DNA of 51,084 nt from Comamonadaceae bacterium (GCA_027490925.1 JAIXXF010000036.1:1-51084); one strand, 5' to 3'. Shown: positions 1 through 9,103, counted from the first letter of the stretch. The notes: generated from the sequence alone by a model not told the origin. A program made the numbers and translations.

Positions 1-402
1 TGCGGAAGGTGCCGATGGGGCGGCCAGCGCGACAGGGGCCACAGGCACGGCCACTGGAGGGGCTGGGGGTGGGTCGATGACGCCGGTGGGGGCGGCGGGG
101 GCCGGGGTGGGGTCGGCGATGGCGGCCAGCGGGGGCGGTGGGGCTGGCTGGGGTTTTTGCGCGAGCGGCTGGGGCTTGACGGGTGCGGGCACGGGCGCTG
201 GGGGCGGGGGCACGACTTTGGGGGCCGGGGGCTGGATGACCTCGCTGAGCATGGCCACGGGCACGATGACTTCCACGGCGCGGCGCAGCAGGCCGCTTTG
301 CAGCCCCCACAGCACCAGCGCGTGGAGGACCACCACGGTCAGGGCGAGCACGGCTTGGCGGCCCCGGCGCCGACTGTGCAGGGTGACAACGGACACAGGC
401 AT
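1..402 (-). CDS. tonB: TonB energy transducer, N-terminal part (cut by window edge)
   Basis: Partial gene: 134 codons from ATG at 402 to the window edge. It has a short basic N-terminus (HSRRRGRQ), one hydrophobic segment at about residues 17-35 that would anchor it in the inner membrane, and then a long Pro/Ala/Val-rich stretch from about residue 50. That is the periplasm-spanning linker of TonB proteins, which carry proton-motive energy from ExbB/ExbD to outer-membrane receptors. The C-terminal domain that contacts the receptor is outside the window, so the call rests on N-terminal architecture plus context (bfd next door, a TonB-dependent receptor 2.5 kb away). The Pro/Ala composition alone would not be diagnostic. 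Confidence 0.75.
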   Translation of the reverse strand, partial: MPVSVVTLHSRRRGRQAVLALTVVVLHALVLWGLQSGLLRRAVEVIVPVAMLSEVIQPPAPKVVPPPPAPVPAPVKPQPLAQKPQPAPPPPLAAIADPTPAPAAPTGVIDPPPAPPVAVPVAPVALAAPSAPSA

Positions 403-404
403 GG

Positions 405-557
405 TCAGGTGACAAAACATGGGGCGGGCGGCGCTGTACACAGGCTGTCTTTGGCTGCGTACGAAGGACTTTCTCTGTGGGCCCACGGTCGAAACACCCA
501 CCAGGTCGACAGCACCGTGACGATGAGGCTGCCGATGACAAGGGTCAAGTATTCCAT
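405..557 (-). CDS. possible small single-span membrane protein (50 aa) between bfd and tonB
   Basis: From ATG at 557 this reads [20 protein letters not shown] and onward for 50 residues. It has one clear hydrophobic segment (about residues 3-22) and a short polar tail with two Cys. It begins 13 nt inside the 3' end of bfd and its stop lies 2 nt before the tonB ATG, so it fills a gap of about 140 nt that would otherwise be empty between two co-oriented genes. I recognise no family and see no strong Shine-Dalgarno sequence. Coupled translation from bfd is possible. An upstream extension in the same frame (to 635) overlaps bfd heavily and is unlikely. Confidence 0.35.
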   Translation of the reverse strand: MEYLTLVIGSLIVTVLSTWWVFRPWAHRESPSYAAKDSLCTAPPAPCFVT

Positions 558-784
558 GGGCCGGTGCCAGCGGTTGCTGAGTAAAGGGGCACGCTTTCGC
601 GGCGCACAGTCGCTACCGTACAGTCGCCACCACACTGTGCGACCACCTCACGAGCGCAGCTTTCGCATTGTCCGCACTGCGTGGCAACTCCCAGCTCGAG
701 CTGTATCTCGTCGAAACCCATGCCCGCTCGGGCATGGCGCGCAATGTCGCGGTCGGAAACACGGTGGCAGATGCAGATGATCAT
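545..784 (-). CDS. bfd: bacterioferritin-associated ferredoxin (Bfd)
   Basis: A 79-residue protein with the [2Fe-2S] ligand pattern of Bfd: CxC at residues 4 and 6 (MIICICH) and CxxC at residues 37 and 40 (TQCGQC), with a further Cys at 43. Known Bfd docks on bacterioferritin and supplies electrons that release stored iron as Fe(II) during starvation. E. coli Bfd is 64 residues; the roughly 15 extra C-terminal residues here match nothing I know. The gene sits just downstream of a Fur-box-like sequence that abuts its predicted -10 element, and tonB follows on the same strand. This fits an iron-starvation transcript. Confidence 0.88.
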   Translation of the reverse strand: MIICICHRVSDRDIARHARAGMGFDEIQLELGVATQCGQCESCAREVVAQCGGDCTVATVRRESVPLYSATAGTGPWNT

Positions 785-810
785 GGTGTGGTGCCTTGGA
801 ACAAGGCTAA

Positions 811-840
811 ATTATAAATGCGAATCGCTTGCATTTGCGA
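811..840 (-). promoter_or_regulatory. bfd promoter -10 with abutting Fur box
   Basis: On the minus strand a perfect TATAAT lies at 816-811. It is directly preceded by a 19-bp imperfect palindrome, AATGCGAATCGCTTGCATT (plus-strand 817-835), whose outer five bases on each side are perfectly inverted. It resembles betaproteobacterial Fur operators. A repressor bound here would cover the -35/-10 spacer. No good -35 hexamer is obvious. Confidence 0.6.
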
Positions 841-1103
841 TAATTTTCCCAGGGCCAGTAACAGGTGGGTGGGCTTCCGCTTGCTGCTGGAAAACCGATT
901 GATTGAGCCTGGCAAAGAAACTGCGTTCCGAACGCATTGCCTCTGTCTGCTGCCGGTCGCTCAAAAAAGACAGGACGATTTGCTACAGGCGCTGCCAGTC
1001 GTGGTGGAGCGGGATGTCTTCCAGTTGGACCGTTCAAAAGCCTGTTACATGGTCCATACCCGTGCTTTTCTGTGCAGTCGTGAGTGACCGCGAGCGGATA
1101 AGG
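836..1103. other. intergenic stretch without a supportable gene
   Basis: Between the bfd promoter and the 3' end of the alpha-hydroxy-acid oxidase gene. Short open frames here have no recognisable protein character and no ribosome site. I saw no terminator with a T-run for the oxidase operon and no repeats. Confidence 0.5.
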
Positions 1104-2231
1104 TCAGTGTGGATCTGCGGACCACAGCACATCATGGCCGATGTCTGCCAGGGTGGCGCAACCGCACAAGGCCATTGCGATTTCGAGCTCATCCCTCAGC
1201 AGCTTCAGCACATGCGCGACACCCAGCGCGCCCGCATTGGCCAAGCCATAGATGTAGGGCCGTCCCACCTGCACGGCGCTGGCGCCCAAAGCAAGCGCTT
1301 TCAGCACGTCGGTGCCCCGCTGAATGCCGCCGTCGACCAATAGCGGCAGCACGCCCTGCAAGGCCTCCGCGATGCGGGGCAGCACAGCCGCGCTGGCGGG
1401 GCTGGTGTCGAGTGTCCTGCCTCCGTGGTTGGAGACCACGACAGCCGCAACGCCATGCTGTACGGCCTGCCTGGCGTCGTCCGGGTGCATGATGCCCTTC
1501 AGCACGATCGGCAACTGGGTGATGCCATGCAGCCAGGTCAGATCGTCCCAGATGGGGGCATGGTGTAACAGGCCCTGGAACAGGGCGCTATCCTGCGTAT
1601 TCAAACGCGGAGGCGGCGCGGGCGGAAGACCTGCGAGGTTGACGGCGTGGACGTCCATTGGAAGGCGGAAGTTCTCGCGACGTTCGCGGTCCCGAGCGCC
1701 GTGTGTCGGCGCGTCCACGGTCAGCACCAATGCCTCATAGCCAGCCCTCTCGGCACGTTCGACGAGCGCGCGGGTGAAACCTCTATCGTGCTGCATATAC
1801 AGCTGGAACCACAGCGGGCCGCGGGCGGACTCACTGAGAAAGGTGTCTGCGACCGCCTCCAGAGACACACTTGCCTGAGTGCTGACCACCATGCCAGCGC
1901 CCAAGGTGGCAGCCGCCAGAGCGCTGGCAAGTTCCCCGTCCGGGTGAGCCATGCGCTGATAGGCCACCGGTGCCAGCAGGATGGGGTGTTCCATGGAGCG
2001 GCCCAGCAACCGCAGACGCGTATGGCCACCGGCCAGCGGGCGAAGCACGCGGGGTTGTAGCGCCAGCCCATCCCAGGCGGCGCGGTTGGCCCGCAACGTG
2101 ATCTCATCACCCGCCCCACCTGAAAAATAGGCCCACGCATTGGCATCCAGCACGGTGCGGGCATGTTTTGTGTGGTCTCCCAAGGTCACGACCTCGGGCG
2201 GCAAGGTGGCGAGTACGGGTACCCGACTCAT
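1104..2231 (-). CDS. FMN-dependent alpha-hydroxy-acid oxidase/dehydrogenase
   Basis: A 375-residue member of the glycolate oxidase / L-lactate dehydrogenase (LldD) flavoprotein family, which oxidises an L-2-hydroxy acid to the 2-oxo acid. The family signatures are complete: Y35 in YFSGGAGDE, Lys at about 245 in VLKGI, H269 and R272 in SNHGGRTLD, and the FMN-phosphate segment LVDGGIQRGTDVLKALALGA followed by VGRPYIYG. The start ATG at 2231 overlaps the stop of the PiuC-type gene by four bases (ATGA), so the two are probably translationally coupled; in-frame upstream extension would only overlap that gene. Length is normal. The substrate cannot be read from sequence. Operon context with a siderophore receptor suggests a role other than lactate respiration. 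Confidence 0.85.
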   Translation of the reverse strand: MSRVPVLATLPPEVVTLGDHTKHARTVLDANAWAYFSGGAGDEITLRANRAAWDGLALQPRVLRPLAGGHTRLRLLGRSMEHPILLAPVAYQRMAHPDGELASALAAATLGAGMVVSTQASVSLEAVADTFLSESARGPLWFQLYMQHDRGFTRALVERAERAGYEALVLTVDAPTHGARDRERRENFRLPMDVHAVNLAGLPPAPPPRLNTQDSALFQGLLHHAPIWDDLTWLHGITQLPIVLKGIMHPDDARQAVQHGVAAVVVSNHGGRTLDTSPASAAVLPRIAEALQGVLPLLVDGGIQRGTDVLKALALGASAVQVGRPYIYGLANAGALGVAHVLKLLRDELEIAMALCGCATLADIGHDVLWSADPH

Positions 2232-2911
2232 GTGTCGGCCCACATCCTTAGAAGGTTGTGGTAAGTACCTGTCAGGGCCACGCTTTCTGCGCTTTCGCCC
2301 TGCGCGGAACGCAAGCGCAGCAGCGCCATGTCCATGTAGAACAGTAACTGGCGTTGCGCGTCGCTGCGCACCATACTTTCCACCCAAAAGAAGCAGGCTA
2401 GGCGCTCGCCGCGGGTCACTGGTGTGACCTGATGCACCCGGTTGGCCGGGTACATCAGCAGGTGGCCAGCCGGCAGCTTGAAGCGTTGGGCTTCGGGGGT
2501 GTCATGGATGACCAACTCTCCGCCTTCGTAAGCCCAAGGGTCAGTTAAAAACAGGGTGCAGGACAGGTCGGCACGCACTTTCTGTCCGCTGTCGGGTTGG
2601 TAGCGGACCGCCCCATCCACATGGTCGCCGTAATGATTGCTGCGGCCGCTGTAGCGGTTGAACTGTGGCGCCAGCACCCGCTTGGGCAAACAGGCTGAAA
2701 AAAATGTGAGCTGCCGGTCCAGCGCGCCCATCACCATACTGCGCAGCTCTCGCGCAACGTCGCACGCATGTGGCAGTTGTTCGTTGTTTTTCACCAGCAC
2801 GGCCTGGCTGCCGGCGCTCACCCGGCCATCGTTCCAGGGGGCGTTGCCAAGCAGACCACACGCGTGGCGCACCTCGTCCGCAGTCAGTACATCGGGCACC
2901 TTGAGCAGCAT
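2228..2911 (-). CDS. piuC: PiuC/YbiX-type Fe(II)/2-oxoglutarate-dependent hydroxylase
   Basis: A 227-residue PKHD-type hydroxylase. The 2-oxoglutarate dioxygenase triad is intact: H97 and D99 in YGDHVDG, H160 in NRVHQV, and R170 for 2-oxoglutarate. The flanking family motifs FNRYSGR and YEGGELV are present. PiuC/YbiX proteins are classically encoded beside Fiu/PiuA catecholate siderophore receptors and are iron-regulated; their substrate is not established as far as I know. Here the gene lies 73 bp downstream of such a receptor on the same strand and overlaps the following oxidase gene by four bases. The expected operon is receptor, piuC, oxidase. Length is typical for the family (about 225-230). 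Confidence 0.9.
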   Translation of the reverse strand: MLLKVPDVLTADEVRHACGLLGNAPWNDGRVSAGSQAVLVKNNEQLPHACDVARELRSMVMGALDRQLTFFSACLPKRVLAPQFNRYSGRSNHYGDHVDGAVRYQPDSGQKVRADLSCTLFLTDPWAYEGGELVIHDTPEAQRFKLPAGHLLMYPANRVHQVTPVTRGERLACFFWVESMVRSDAQRQLLFYMDMALLRLRSAQGESAESVALTGTYHNLLRMWADT

Positions 2912-2984
2912 TTGGAGCTTGTGTCGCTAAAAAACGGGTAGCCGATCCTGTACACAGGAGCGGCTCGTTGAGCGGTGGTTCACC

Positions 2985-5369
2985 TTAAAACTTGGCAGTT
3001 AGGCTGACGTACAGCAAGCGACCGGCGCCGGGGACATAGTGACCGCGGTACAGCGACTCGCCATACAACTTGTCGGTAAGGTTGCTGAGGCTGGCCTTGA
3101 CGAGGAATTGTTCGTTGATCTTGTATTCAGCCAGCAGATCGGCGGTCACGAAACCGGGCACATCAAAGTAGGGCGCGGTGACGTCCGGTGGTGCGGAACG
3201 GCTCCGGAGGTTGACGCCACCGCCAACGCGCCATTGGGGCGTGAGTTGGTAGGTGTTGAAGAAAGCTCCGCTGTGTTTGGGGCTCAGGCCGGGCCGATCG
3301 CCCACGCGGTTGCCCACGGTATTGACGGTCGATGCGGCATCGTCCACCTTGGCGTCTGGCAGCCAGGTGTAAGAGGCAAATATCTCCCATTTGGGCATTG
3401 GGCGGCCCGCGACGTCGATCTCGAACCCGGTGGCGTGGCGCTTGCCAGAAAGCAGCAGGCGAGTGGCGGCTGTGTCCGGGTCGGTGTTGCGTTCGTTGGT
3501 CTTGGTCGACCGGAACACCGCCAGCCGGGTGGTGAAGCGTTTGTCGGCCGAATCGAGTTTGGCACCGAGCTCGAGGTTCTGACTTTGTTCGGGCGGCGTG
3601 TTTGCACTCAAGGCGTTGTAGTAGTAGGTGTCGCCCGAAGTGTTGAACGAGGTGCCGTAAGACAGGTGGAAAGAATCCAAATCGTTCGGCTGGTACAGCG
3701 CACCGATGCGTTTGCTGACCTCGGAGATTTTTTGGCGGAATGCTGTGCTGCCTACCGGGGCAGCGGCGTTGTTGGGGATGGTGAAGTTGTCGTACGCGCC
3801 ATCCAGATGGTCGTAGCGCAGGCCGCCCAGAAGTTTCCAGTGGGGGGCAACCTGCACCATGTCTTGACCGTAGACACCGATGTTTTTAGCGGTGAATTGG
3901 TTACCCACTCGGAAAATGCGAGCGCCTTCGTTCACCGAGCCACCGTCGTTTGGCGTACCGGCTGTGGTGGGGGGCTTGACCAGATCGACACCGCCTTGGG
4001 CGGCATTGCGCGCGGCGAAGACCGTTTTTTCCTCGTGTGCGAAGTCGATGCCCGTTTGCAATGTGTGCTTAAAGCCCAGCGCCTCGAACTTAGTGCTTAG
4101 GTCCGACTGCGCGTGGATTGTTTTGAAATCCTGCACCTTGAGCTGAGTACCCCGTGTGAAAACGGTTTCAGGCCCGAAATTGCCCAGATCGACGGCAGCG
4201 GGGTTGCGAATGGCGCCCGCTGTGCCCGCAAAGCGGACCGTGCTGGCTCGCTGGTCTCGCTCGAAGTCACCTACCCTGACTTGGCTGACCAGTTCGCTGC
4301 CATTCCCAAAGCGGTGGGTATGGCTGAAACGGGCCACCTTCGCGCCACCGGCGTTGTAGTCGCTGGCCAGGCCATAGTAGGCGTCTGGTGCCAAGCTGCC
4401 GATCAGCGTGTTGGACGCTTGCGTGTCTGTGGCCCGCGGTCGGATGTAGGGCAGACCGTAGTTGATACCGTTGTTGTTATTCAGGAAAAAAAGGCTGGCC
4501 AGAAACTCGTCAGAGGTGACAATGCCCGCGCGGTAGGTCAGCGCAACGCCTTCTTTGTCCAGACTGTTGCCGGTGCCGTTGTTATCGGCCTGTGTGCGCA
4601 TCGCGGTGATACGCAAACCAGCGTCGGGGTCGGTGTTGATGTTGAAGTCGCCGACAATACGGCGGTACCGATGGCTGCCCAGCGTGGTGGTGATTTCATT
4701 TTCATCGACCGCACGGGGCACCTTGCTGACCTGGTTGACCGCACCACCTGTCGAGCCTCGCCCGAACAGCAGCGATGCCGAACCGCGCAAAACTTCAACG
4801 CGGTCGAGGTTGAACGTGTCTCTGTCATAGAACGCGGGATCGCGTACGCCATCCAGAAAAACATCGCCTGTGCCAGCCAAAGAAAAGCCACGCAGGCGGA
4901 TGTCTTCCTCCCCTCCCTCGGCCGCGAGAAAGGTCACCCCAGATGTTTGACGCAACGCGTCCTTCACCGTGTCCAGGTTACGGTCGGTGATCAGCTTTTC
5001 GGTCACCACGGTCACCGACTGGGGAATGTCGCGCAACGCCTGTTTGCCTTTGCCAATGCTTGTGCTTGTGGCGCGAACAGTGTCTTTGCCGAGGGCTTCC
5101 TCGCGTTTGTCCACGACGTTGACTTGTTGCAGTGTTTTGCCCCCGCTGGATGTTCCGGCGTTTGGGTTGGCGGGTGCTTGGGGGGCAGGCAGGTCGGTGG
5201 TCGCCGCGACCGGGTTTGCCAGTGACTCCTCGGAATCTGGTGAGGTGTCTTGTGCCCAGCCAGACACAGAAACTGCCAGCATGAGCGCACTCAGTGGTAG
5301 GTGTGATGGCTGTGGGCACGCCTTATGGGCCGAAAGCACCCAATGCTTCTTTGAACTGTGTTTTGCCAA
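2985..5369 (-). CDS. TonB-dependent siderophore receptor (Fiu/PiuA-like)
   Basis: A 794-residue outer-membrane receptor. A basic N-terminus is followed by a hydrophobic signal segment ending in SGWAQ (cleavage near residue 40). A Pro/Ala spacer, a TonB-box-like LQQVNVVD (about 79-86) and a plug domain follow, the last with the siderophore-receptor motifs DIPQSVTVV, DIRLRGF and VEVLRGSASLLFGRGSTGGA. The beta-barrel ends in Phe (LYVSLTAKF), as needed for outer-membrane insertion. The neighbouring piuC gene points to the catecholate Fiu/PiuA branch; the ligand itself is inferred. A sigma-70 promoter with a Fur-like operator lies about 95 bp upstream. The piuC and oxidase genes follow at short spacing. 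Confidence 0.9.
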   Translation of the reverse strand: MAKHSSKKHWVLSAHKACPQPSHLPLSALMLAVSVSGWAQDTSPDSEESLANPVAATTDLPAPQAPANPNAGTSSGGKTLQQVNVVDKREEALGKDTVRATSTSIGKGKQALRDIPQSVTVVTEKLITDRNLDTVKDALRQTSGVTFLAAEGGEEDIRLRGFSLAGTGDVFLDGVRDPAFYDRDTFNLDRVEVLRGSASLLFGRGSTGGAVNQVSKVPRAVDENEITTTLGSHRYRRIVGDFNINTDPDAGLRITAMRTQADNNGTGNSLDKEGVALTYRAGIVTSDEFLASLFFLNNNNGINYGLPYIRPRATDTQASNTLIGSLAPDAYYGLASDYNAGGAKVARFSHTHRFGNGSELVSQVRVGDFERDQRASTVRFAGTAGAIRNPAAVDLGNFGPETVFTRGTQLKVQDFKTIHAQSDLSTKFEALGFKHTLQTGIDFAHEEKTVFAARNAAQGGVDLVKPPTTAGTPNDGGSVNEGARIFRVGNQFTAKNIGVYGQDMVQVAPHWKLLGGLRYDHLDGAYDNFTIPNNAAAPVGSTAFRQKISEVSKRIGALYQPNDLDSFHLSYGTSFNTSGDTYYYNALSANTPPEQSQNLELGAKLDSADKRFTTRLAVFRSTKTNERNTDPDTAATRLLLSGKRHATGFEIDVAGRPMPKWEIFASYTWLPDAKVDDAASTVNTVGNRVGDRPGLSPKHSGAFFNTYQLTPQWRVGGGVNLRSRSAPPDVTAPYFDVPGFVTADLLAEYKINEQFLVKASLSNLTDKLYGESLYRGHYVPGAGRLLYVSLTAKF

Positions 5370-5469
5370 GATGGCCTCCGTGATGACGAGCCGAGTGGCT
5401 CGTGGCTTGTCAGAGGCTGGCTGAGGGCACCTTAGGGTGCCAGATTGGCTGGCTGCTGCGTGAGCTTCA

Positions 5470-5499
5470 AGTATAAGTTAAATGAAAATGATTCGCAAG
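5470..5499 (-). promoter_or_regulatory. receptor promoter with Fur box
   Basis: Minus-strand TTGCGA (5498-5493), exactly 17 bp spacer, TATACT (5475-5470). A Fur-box-like AATGAAAATGATTCGCAAG (plus-strand 5481-5499) covers the spacer and -35. It is AT-rich relative to the surrounding DNA. The layout predicts repression in iron-replete cells and a leader of about 95 nt. Confidence 0.7.
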
Positions 5500-5558
5500 T
5501 AAATTGGATTCAGGGGGAGGGAATGTGGGCGGTCAATACGCTATCCCCTCGTCCAGTG

Positions 5559-6755
5559 TCAGACCACTTTGGCAATCGAAGCGCAGACGTGGTCAATGTT
5601 CTTGCTGTTCAAGGCCGCAACGCACATGCGCCCAGTGTCTGTGCCGTAGACACCAAACTCGTGGCGCAGGCGGACCATTTGGTCTTTGTTGAGCCCGGAG
5701 TAGCTGAACATGCCAATCTGGCTGGTGATGAAATCCATGTTTTGCGTCACGCCTGCGGCCTTTAGCCCTTCTACCAGCTTCTGGCGCATGGCCTTGATGC
5801 GCACACGCATCTCGCTGAGCTCTTTTTCCCAGACCGCGCGCAAGGCAGGGTCGTTGAGCACTGCAGACACCACTGCACCGCCGTGGGTGGGCGGGTTGCT
5901 GTAGTTGGTGCGGATCACGATCTTCAACTGGCTCAGCACCCGGTCGGCCTCTTCTTTGCTGTCGCACAACACGCTGAGCGCGCCCACGCGTTCACCATAG
6001 AGGCTGAAGCTCTTGCTGAAACTAGTGGACACGAAGAAGCTCAACCCAGCAGCGACAAATCTGGCGATCACCGCGCCGTCTTCGGCGATACCATGGCCGA
6101 ATCCTTGGTAAGCCATGTCCAAAAAAGCCACCAGTTGACGCGCCTTGACCGTGGCGACCACTTGGTCCCACTGGCTAGGCGAAATGTCGTAGCCGGTTGG
6201 GTTGTGGCAACAAGCATGCAACACCACCACTGTGCCAGCCGGAGCGGCGGTCAAGGCGGCGAGCATTCCGTCAAAATTCACCCCCCGCGACTGGGCGTCG
6301 TAGTACGGGTAGGAGTCCACCGGAAAGCCCGCGTTGGTGAACAAGGCGCGGTGGTTTTCCCAGCTGGGGTCACTGATCAGTACCTTGGCTTTCGGGTTGA
6401 GCCGCTTCAAAAAATCGGCGCCGACCTTGAGGCCGCCCGTGCCGCCGATCGCTTGCACAGTGGCGATCCGACCCGAACGCACAGGCTCGCTGTCGTTGCC
6501 GAAGACCAGCCCTTTCACTGCGGAATCGTAAGCAGCAATGCCGTCGATCGGGAGATAGCCCCGTGCTTTGGGGGCCGCCATCATGGTCTTTTCCGCTGCT
6601 TGCACACACTCCAGTAGCGGCAGCTTGCCGTTGTCGTCGTAGTAAACGCCGACGCCCAGGTTGACTTTGGCCGGATTGGTGTCGGCGTTGAACTGCTCAT
6701 TCAGACCCAGGATGGGATCGCGCGGAGCCATTTCGACGGCGGTGAAAAGAGACAT
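5559..6755 (-). CDS. tyrB: class I aromatic/aspartate aminotransferase
   Basis: A 398-residue PLP enzyme of the aspartate/aromatic aminotransferase family. It exchanges amino groups between aspartate or aromatic amino acids and 2-oxoglutarate in the cytoplasm. Visible motifs: N-terminal VNLGVGVYYDD, the HNPTG turn (residues 184-188), the Schiff-base lysine K248 in STSFSKSFSLYGERVGAL with phosphate-binding R256 after it, and a C-terminal GMFSYSGL/RMCVAALN region with the substrate-carboxylate Arg. Length matches the family (about 396-400). AspC and TyrB cannot be separated reliably by eye; the gene symbol is the usual one in related genomes. It is transcribed divergently from uvrB with about 118 bp between starts. 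Confidence 0.87.
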   Translation of the reverse strand: MSLFTAVEMAPRDPILGLNEQFNADTNPAKVNLGVGVYYDDNGKLPLLECVQAAEKTMMAAPKARGYLPIDGIAAYDSAVKGLVFGNDSEPVRSGRIATVQAIGGTGGLKVGADFLKRLNPKAKVLISDPSWENHRALFTNAGFPVDSYPYYDAQSRGVNFDGMLAALTAAPAGTVVVLHACCHNPTGYDISPSQWDQVVATVKARQLVAFLDMAYQGFGHGIAEDGAVIARFVAAGLSFFVSTSFSKSFSLYGERVGALSVLCDSKEEADRVLSQLKIVIRTNYSNPPTHGGAVVSAVLNDPALRAVWEKELSEMRVRIKAMRQKLVEGLKAAGVTQNMDFITSQIGMFSYSGLNKDQMVRLRHEFGVYGTDTGRMCVAALNSKNIDHVCASIAKVV

Positions 6756-6873
6756 GAAAAGAATCCTTGGCAGTGTGAGGTGTGTCGCGGGCCGGGTGAC
6801 CAGGCATGAGACCCGAAGGTGATGTACGCTGTCGGGTTATCCCGATTTTAAGGGTTGTCCCGAGGTAGCTCCC

Positions 6874-8988
6874 ATGTCCGACATCTCAGAAGCCGTCTCC
6901 GAACCGCGCCCCGGTGAGTTCGTGTCTTTCCCAGACTCGCCTTTCGAGCTGTACCAGCCTTACCCGCCCGCCGGCGATCAGCCCGCGGCGATCAACCAGT
7001 TGGTGGAAGGGCTGCGCGACGGTGAGGTGTTTCAAACACTGTTGGGCGTGACGGGTTCAGGCAAGACCTTCACCATGGCCAATGTGATTGCCCGAATGGG
7101 CAGGCCTGCCATTGTGTTCGCACCCAATAAAACTCTTGCGGCCCAGTTGTACAGCGAGTTTCGGGAGTTCTTCCCCAAAAATGCGGTGGAGTACTTCGTC
7201 AGCTACTACGACTACTACCAACCCGAGGCCTATGTACCACAGCGGGACTTGTTCATCGAGAAAGATTCAGCCATCAACGAGCACATCGAGCAGATGCGCT
7301 TGAGTTGCACCAAGAGTGTGATCGAGCGGCGCGATGTGATCATCGTCGCCACAGTGTCGGCCATTTATGGCATCGGTGAGCCCGAGAGCTACCACCAGAT
7401 GGTGATGACACTGCGCGTTGGTGATCAGTTGGGGCAGCGTGATTTGATCGCGCAACTGATCCGTATGCAGTACCAGCGCAATGAGCAGGATTTCGCGCGC
7501 GGGAAATTTCGGGTGCGGGGCGACACCATTGACGTATTCCCTGCCGAACATTCGGAATTGGCGATCCGAATCGAGTTGTTCGACAACGAAATCGATGGTC
7601 TTTCGCTGTTCGACCCGCTCACCGGGCGGGTTCGGCAAAAGATCCCGCGTTTCACTGTGTACCCGTCCAGTCACTACGTGACACCGCGTGACCGCGTGCT
7701 GTCTGCGATCGAAAGCATCAAAGAAGAGCTGTCAGAGCGCCTGAAGGAACTGGTGGGTATGGGCAAGCTGGTGGAGGCGCAGCGGCTGGAGCAGCGCACC
7801 CGGTTCGATCTTGAAATGCTGAGTGAAATCGGGCACTGCAAGGGCATTGAGAACTACACCCGGCACCTTTCGGGCGCGGCACCCGGTAGCCCACCGTCCA
7901 CCCTGACCGATTACCTGCCCAAAGATGCGCTGATGTTCCTGGACGAGTCGCATGTGCTGATCGGCCAATTGGGCGGCATGTACAACGGTGACCGTGCCCG
8001 AAAGACCACCTTGGTGGAGTACGGGTTCCGGCTGCCCAGCGCGCTTGACAACCGGCCATTAAAGTTCGATGAGTTCGAGACCAAGATTCGTCAAGCGGTG
8101 TTCGTCTCCGCCACGCCTGCCGCCTACGAGAAAGAACACGCGGGGCAAGTGGTGGAACAGGTGGTTCGCCCCACTGGCCTGGTTGACCCAGAAGTGGAGG
8201 TGAGGCCCGCCGCCCATCAAGTGGACGACGTGCTGCAAGAGATCCGAATCCGCGTTGAAAAAAACGAGCGTGTGCTGATCACCACCCTGACCAAGCGCAT
8301 GGCAGAGCAACTGACCGATTACCTGACCGACAACGGGGTGAAGGTCAGGTACCTCCACAGCGACGTGGACACAGTGGAGCGTGTGGAGATCCTGCGGGAC
8401 CTCCGGTTAGGGACATTCGATGTCTTGGTAGGCATCAACCTGTTGCGAGAAGGGCTGGACATTCCAGAGGTCAGCTTGGTCGCGATCTTGGACGCCGACA
8501 AAGAGGGGTTCTTGCGGTCTGAGCGCTCCCTGATTCAAACCATTGGCCGCGCCGCGCGGAACTTGAACGGGCGGGCCATCTTGTACGCAGACCGGGTCAC
8601 TGACTCCATGAAGCTGGCTATTGGCGAAACAGAACGCCGACGCGCCAAGCAACTCGCGCACAACGAGGCTCAGGGCATCACGCCGCGCAGCATCGTGAAA
8701 CAGGTTCGCGACTTGATCGACGGGGTATACAGCGAAAAGGCGGGTCGCGAAGCCGAGCGGCTTGAGCAAGCCGCGGCTCAGCGTGCGCGGGTGGAAGACA
8801 TGACCGAGAAAGACGTCTCGCGGGAAATCAAGCGTCTGGAAAAGATGATGCTGGAGCACGCCCGTAACCTCGAGTTTGAGAAGGCCGCGCGGGTGAGGGA
8901 CCAGTTGTCCATCTTGAAAGAACAGGCATTCGGAGCGCCTGGCACCGACAACGTTGTTTCATTGGTGGCATCCGACCGCCGTGCGTGA
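6874..8988 (+). CDS. uvrB: UvrABC excinuclease subunit B
   Basis: A 704-residue UvrB, the damage-verification helicase-like subunit of nucleotide excision repair. Walker A GVTGSGKT lies at residues 58-65. The beta-hairpin that probes damaged DNA contains [16 protein letters not shown] (about 107-122). The DEAD-like box is LMFLDESHV. Helicase motifs V and VI include [17 protein letters not shown] and [11 protein letters not shown]-terminal UVR (UvrC-binding) motif [10 protein letters not shown]...[16 protein letters not shown] is intact. It is about 30 residues longer than the E. coli protein, mostly at the ends. No LexA-type operator (CTGT-N8-ACAG) is visible in the upstream region. Confidence 0.97.
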   Translation: MSDISEAVSEPRPGEFVSFPDSPFELYQPYPPAGDQPAAINQLVEGLRDGEVFQTLLGVTGSGKTFTMANVIARMGRPAIVFAPNKTLAAQLYSEFREFFPKNAVEYFVSYYDYYQPEAYVPQRDLFIEKDSAINEHIEQMRLSCTKSVIERRDVIIVATVSAIYGIGEPESYHQMVMTLRVGDQLGQRDLIAQLIRMQYQRNEQDFARGKFRVRGDTIDVFPAEHSELAIRIELFDNEIDGLSLFDPLTGRVRQKIPRFTVYPSSHYVTPRDRVLSAIESIKEELSERLKELVGMGKLVEAQRLEQRTRFDLEMLSEIGHCKGIENYTRHLSGAAPGSPPSTLTDYLPKDALMFLDESHVLIGQLGGMYNGDRARKTTLVEYGFRLPSALDNRPLKFDEFETKIRQAVFVSATPAAYEKEHAGQVVEQVVRPTGLVDPEVEVRPAAHQVDDVLQEIRIRVEKNERVLITTLTKRMAEQLTDYLTDNGVKVRYLHSDVDTVERVEILRDLRLGTFDVLVGINLLREGLDIPEVSLVAILDADKEGFLRSERSLIQTIGRAARNLNGRAILYADRVTDSMKLAIGETERRRAKQLAHNEAQGITPRSIVKQVRDLIDGVYSEKAGREAERLEQAAAQRARVEDMTEKDVSREIKRLEKMMLEHARNLEFEKAARVRDQLSILKEQAFGAPGTDNVVSLVASDRRA

Positions 8989-9052
8989 TGGGCGCTGCTC
9001 ACCCGTAACGCCTATCTTTACTGATTGAGTCAGGATTGAACTTGTGATGGTG

Positions 9053-9070
9053 CGGTGGGTCCACCCACCG
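9053..9070. other. perfect inverted repeat downstream of uvrB
   Basis: CGGTGGGTCCACCCACCG folds into a 7-bp GC-rich stem with a 4-nt loop, 65 bp after the uvrB stop. No T-run follows, so it is not a canonical Rho-independent terminator. It might mark the 3' end of the uvrB message. Confidence 0.4.
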
Positions 9071-9103
9071 TCCCGACTTCGCTTTGATGGCACTCTATTT
9101 GTC

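Noticed and set aside
77-412. Gly-rich plus-strand frames over tonB
   Set aside because: They are the complement of the Pro/Ala-rich TonB linker.
4113-5225. 370-residue open frame antisense to the TonB-dependent receptor
   Set aside because: Antisense shadow; the receptor has a signal peptide, plug, barrel and terminal Phe.
6756-6873. Search for a LexA (SOS) box upstream of uvrB
   Set aside because: No CTGT-N8-ACAG or close variant in the 118-bp region; the CGGG/CCCG inverted repeat near 6833-6844 does not fit.
9053-9070. Intrinsic terminator for uvrB
   Set aside because: The stem is perfect but no T-run follows, so I list it only as an inverted repeat.
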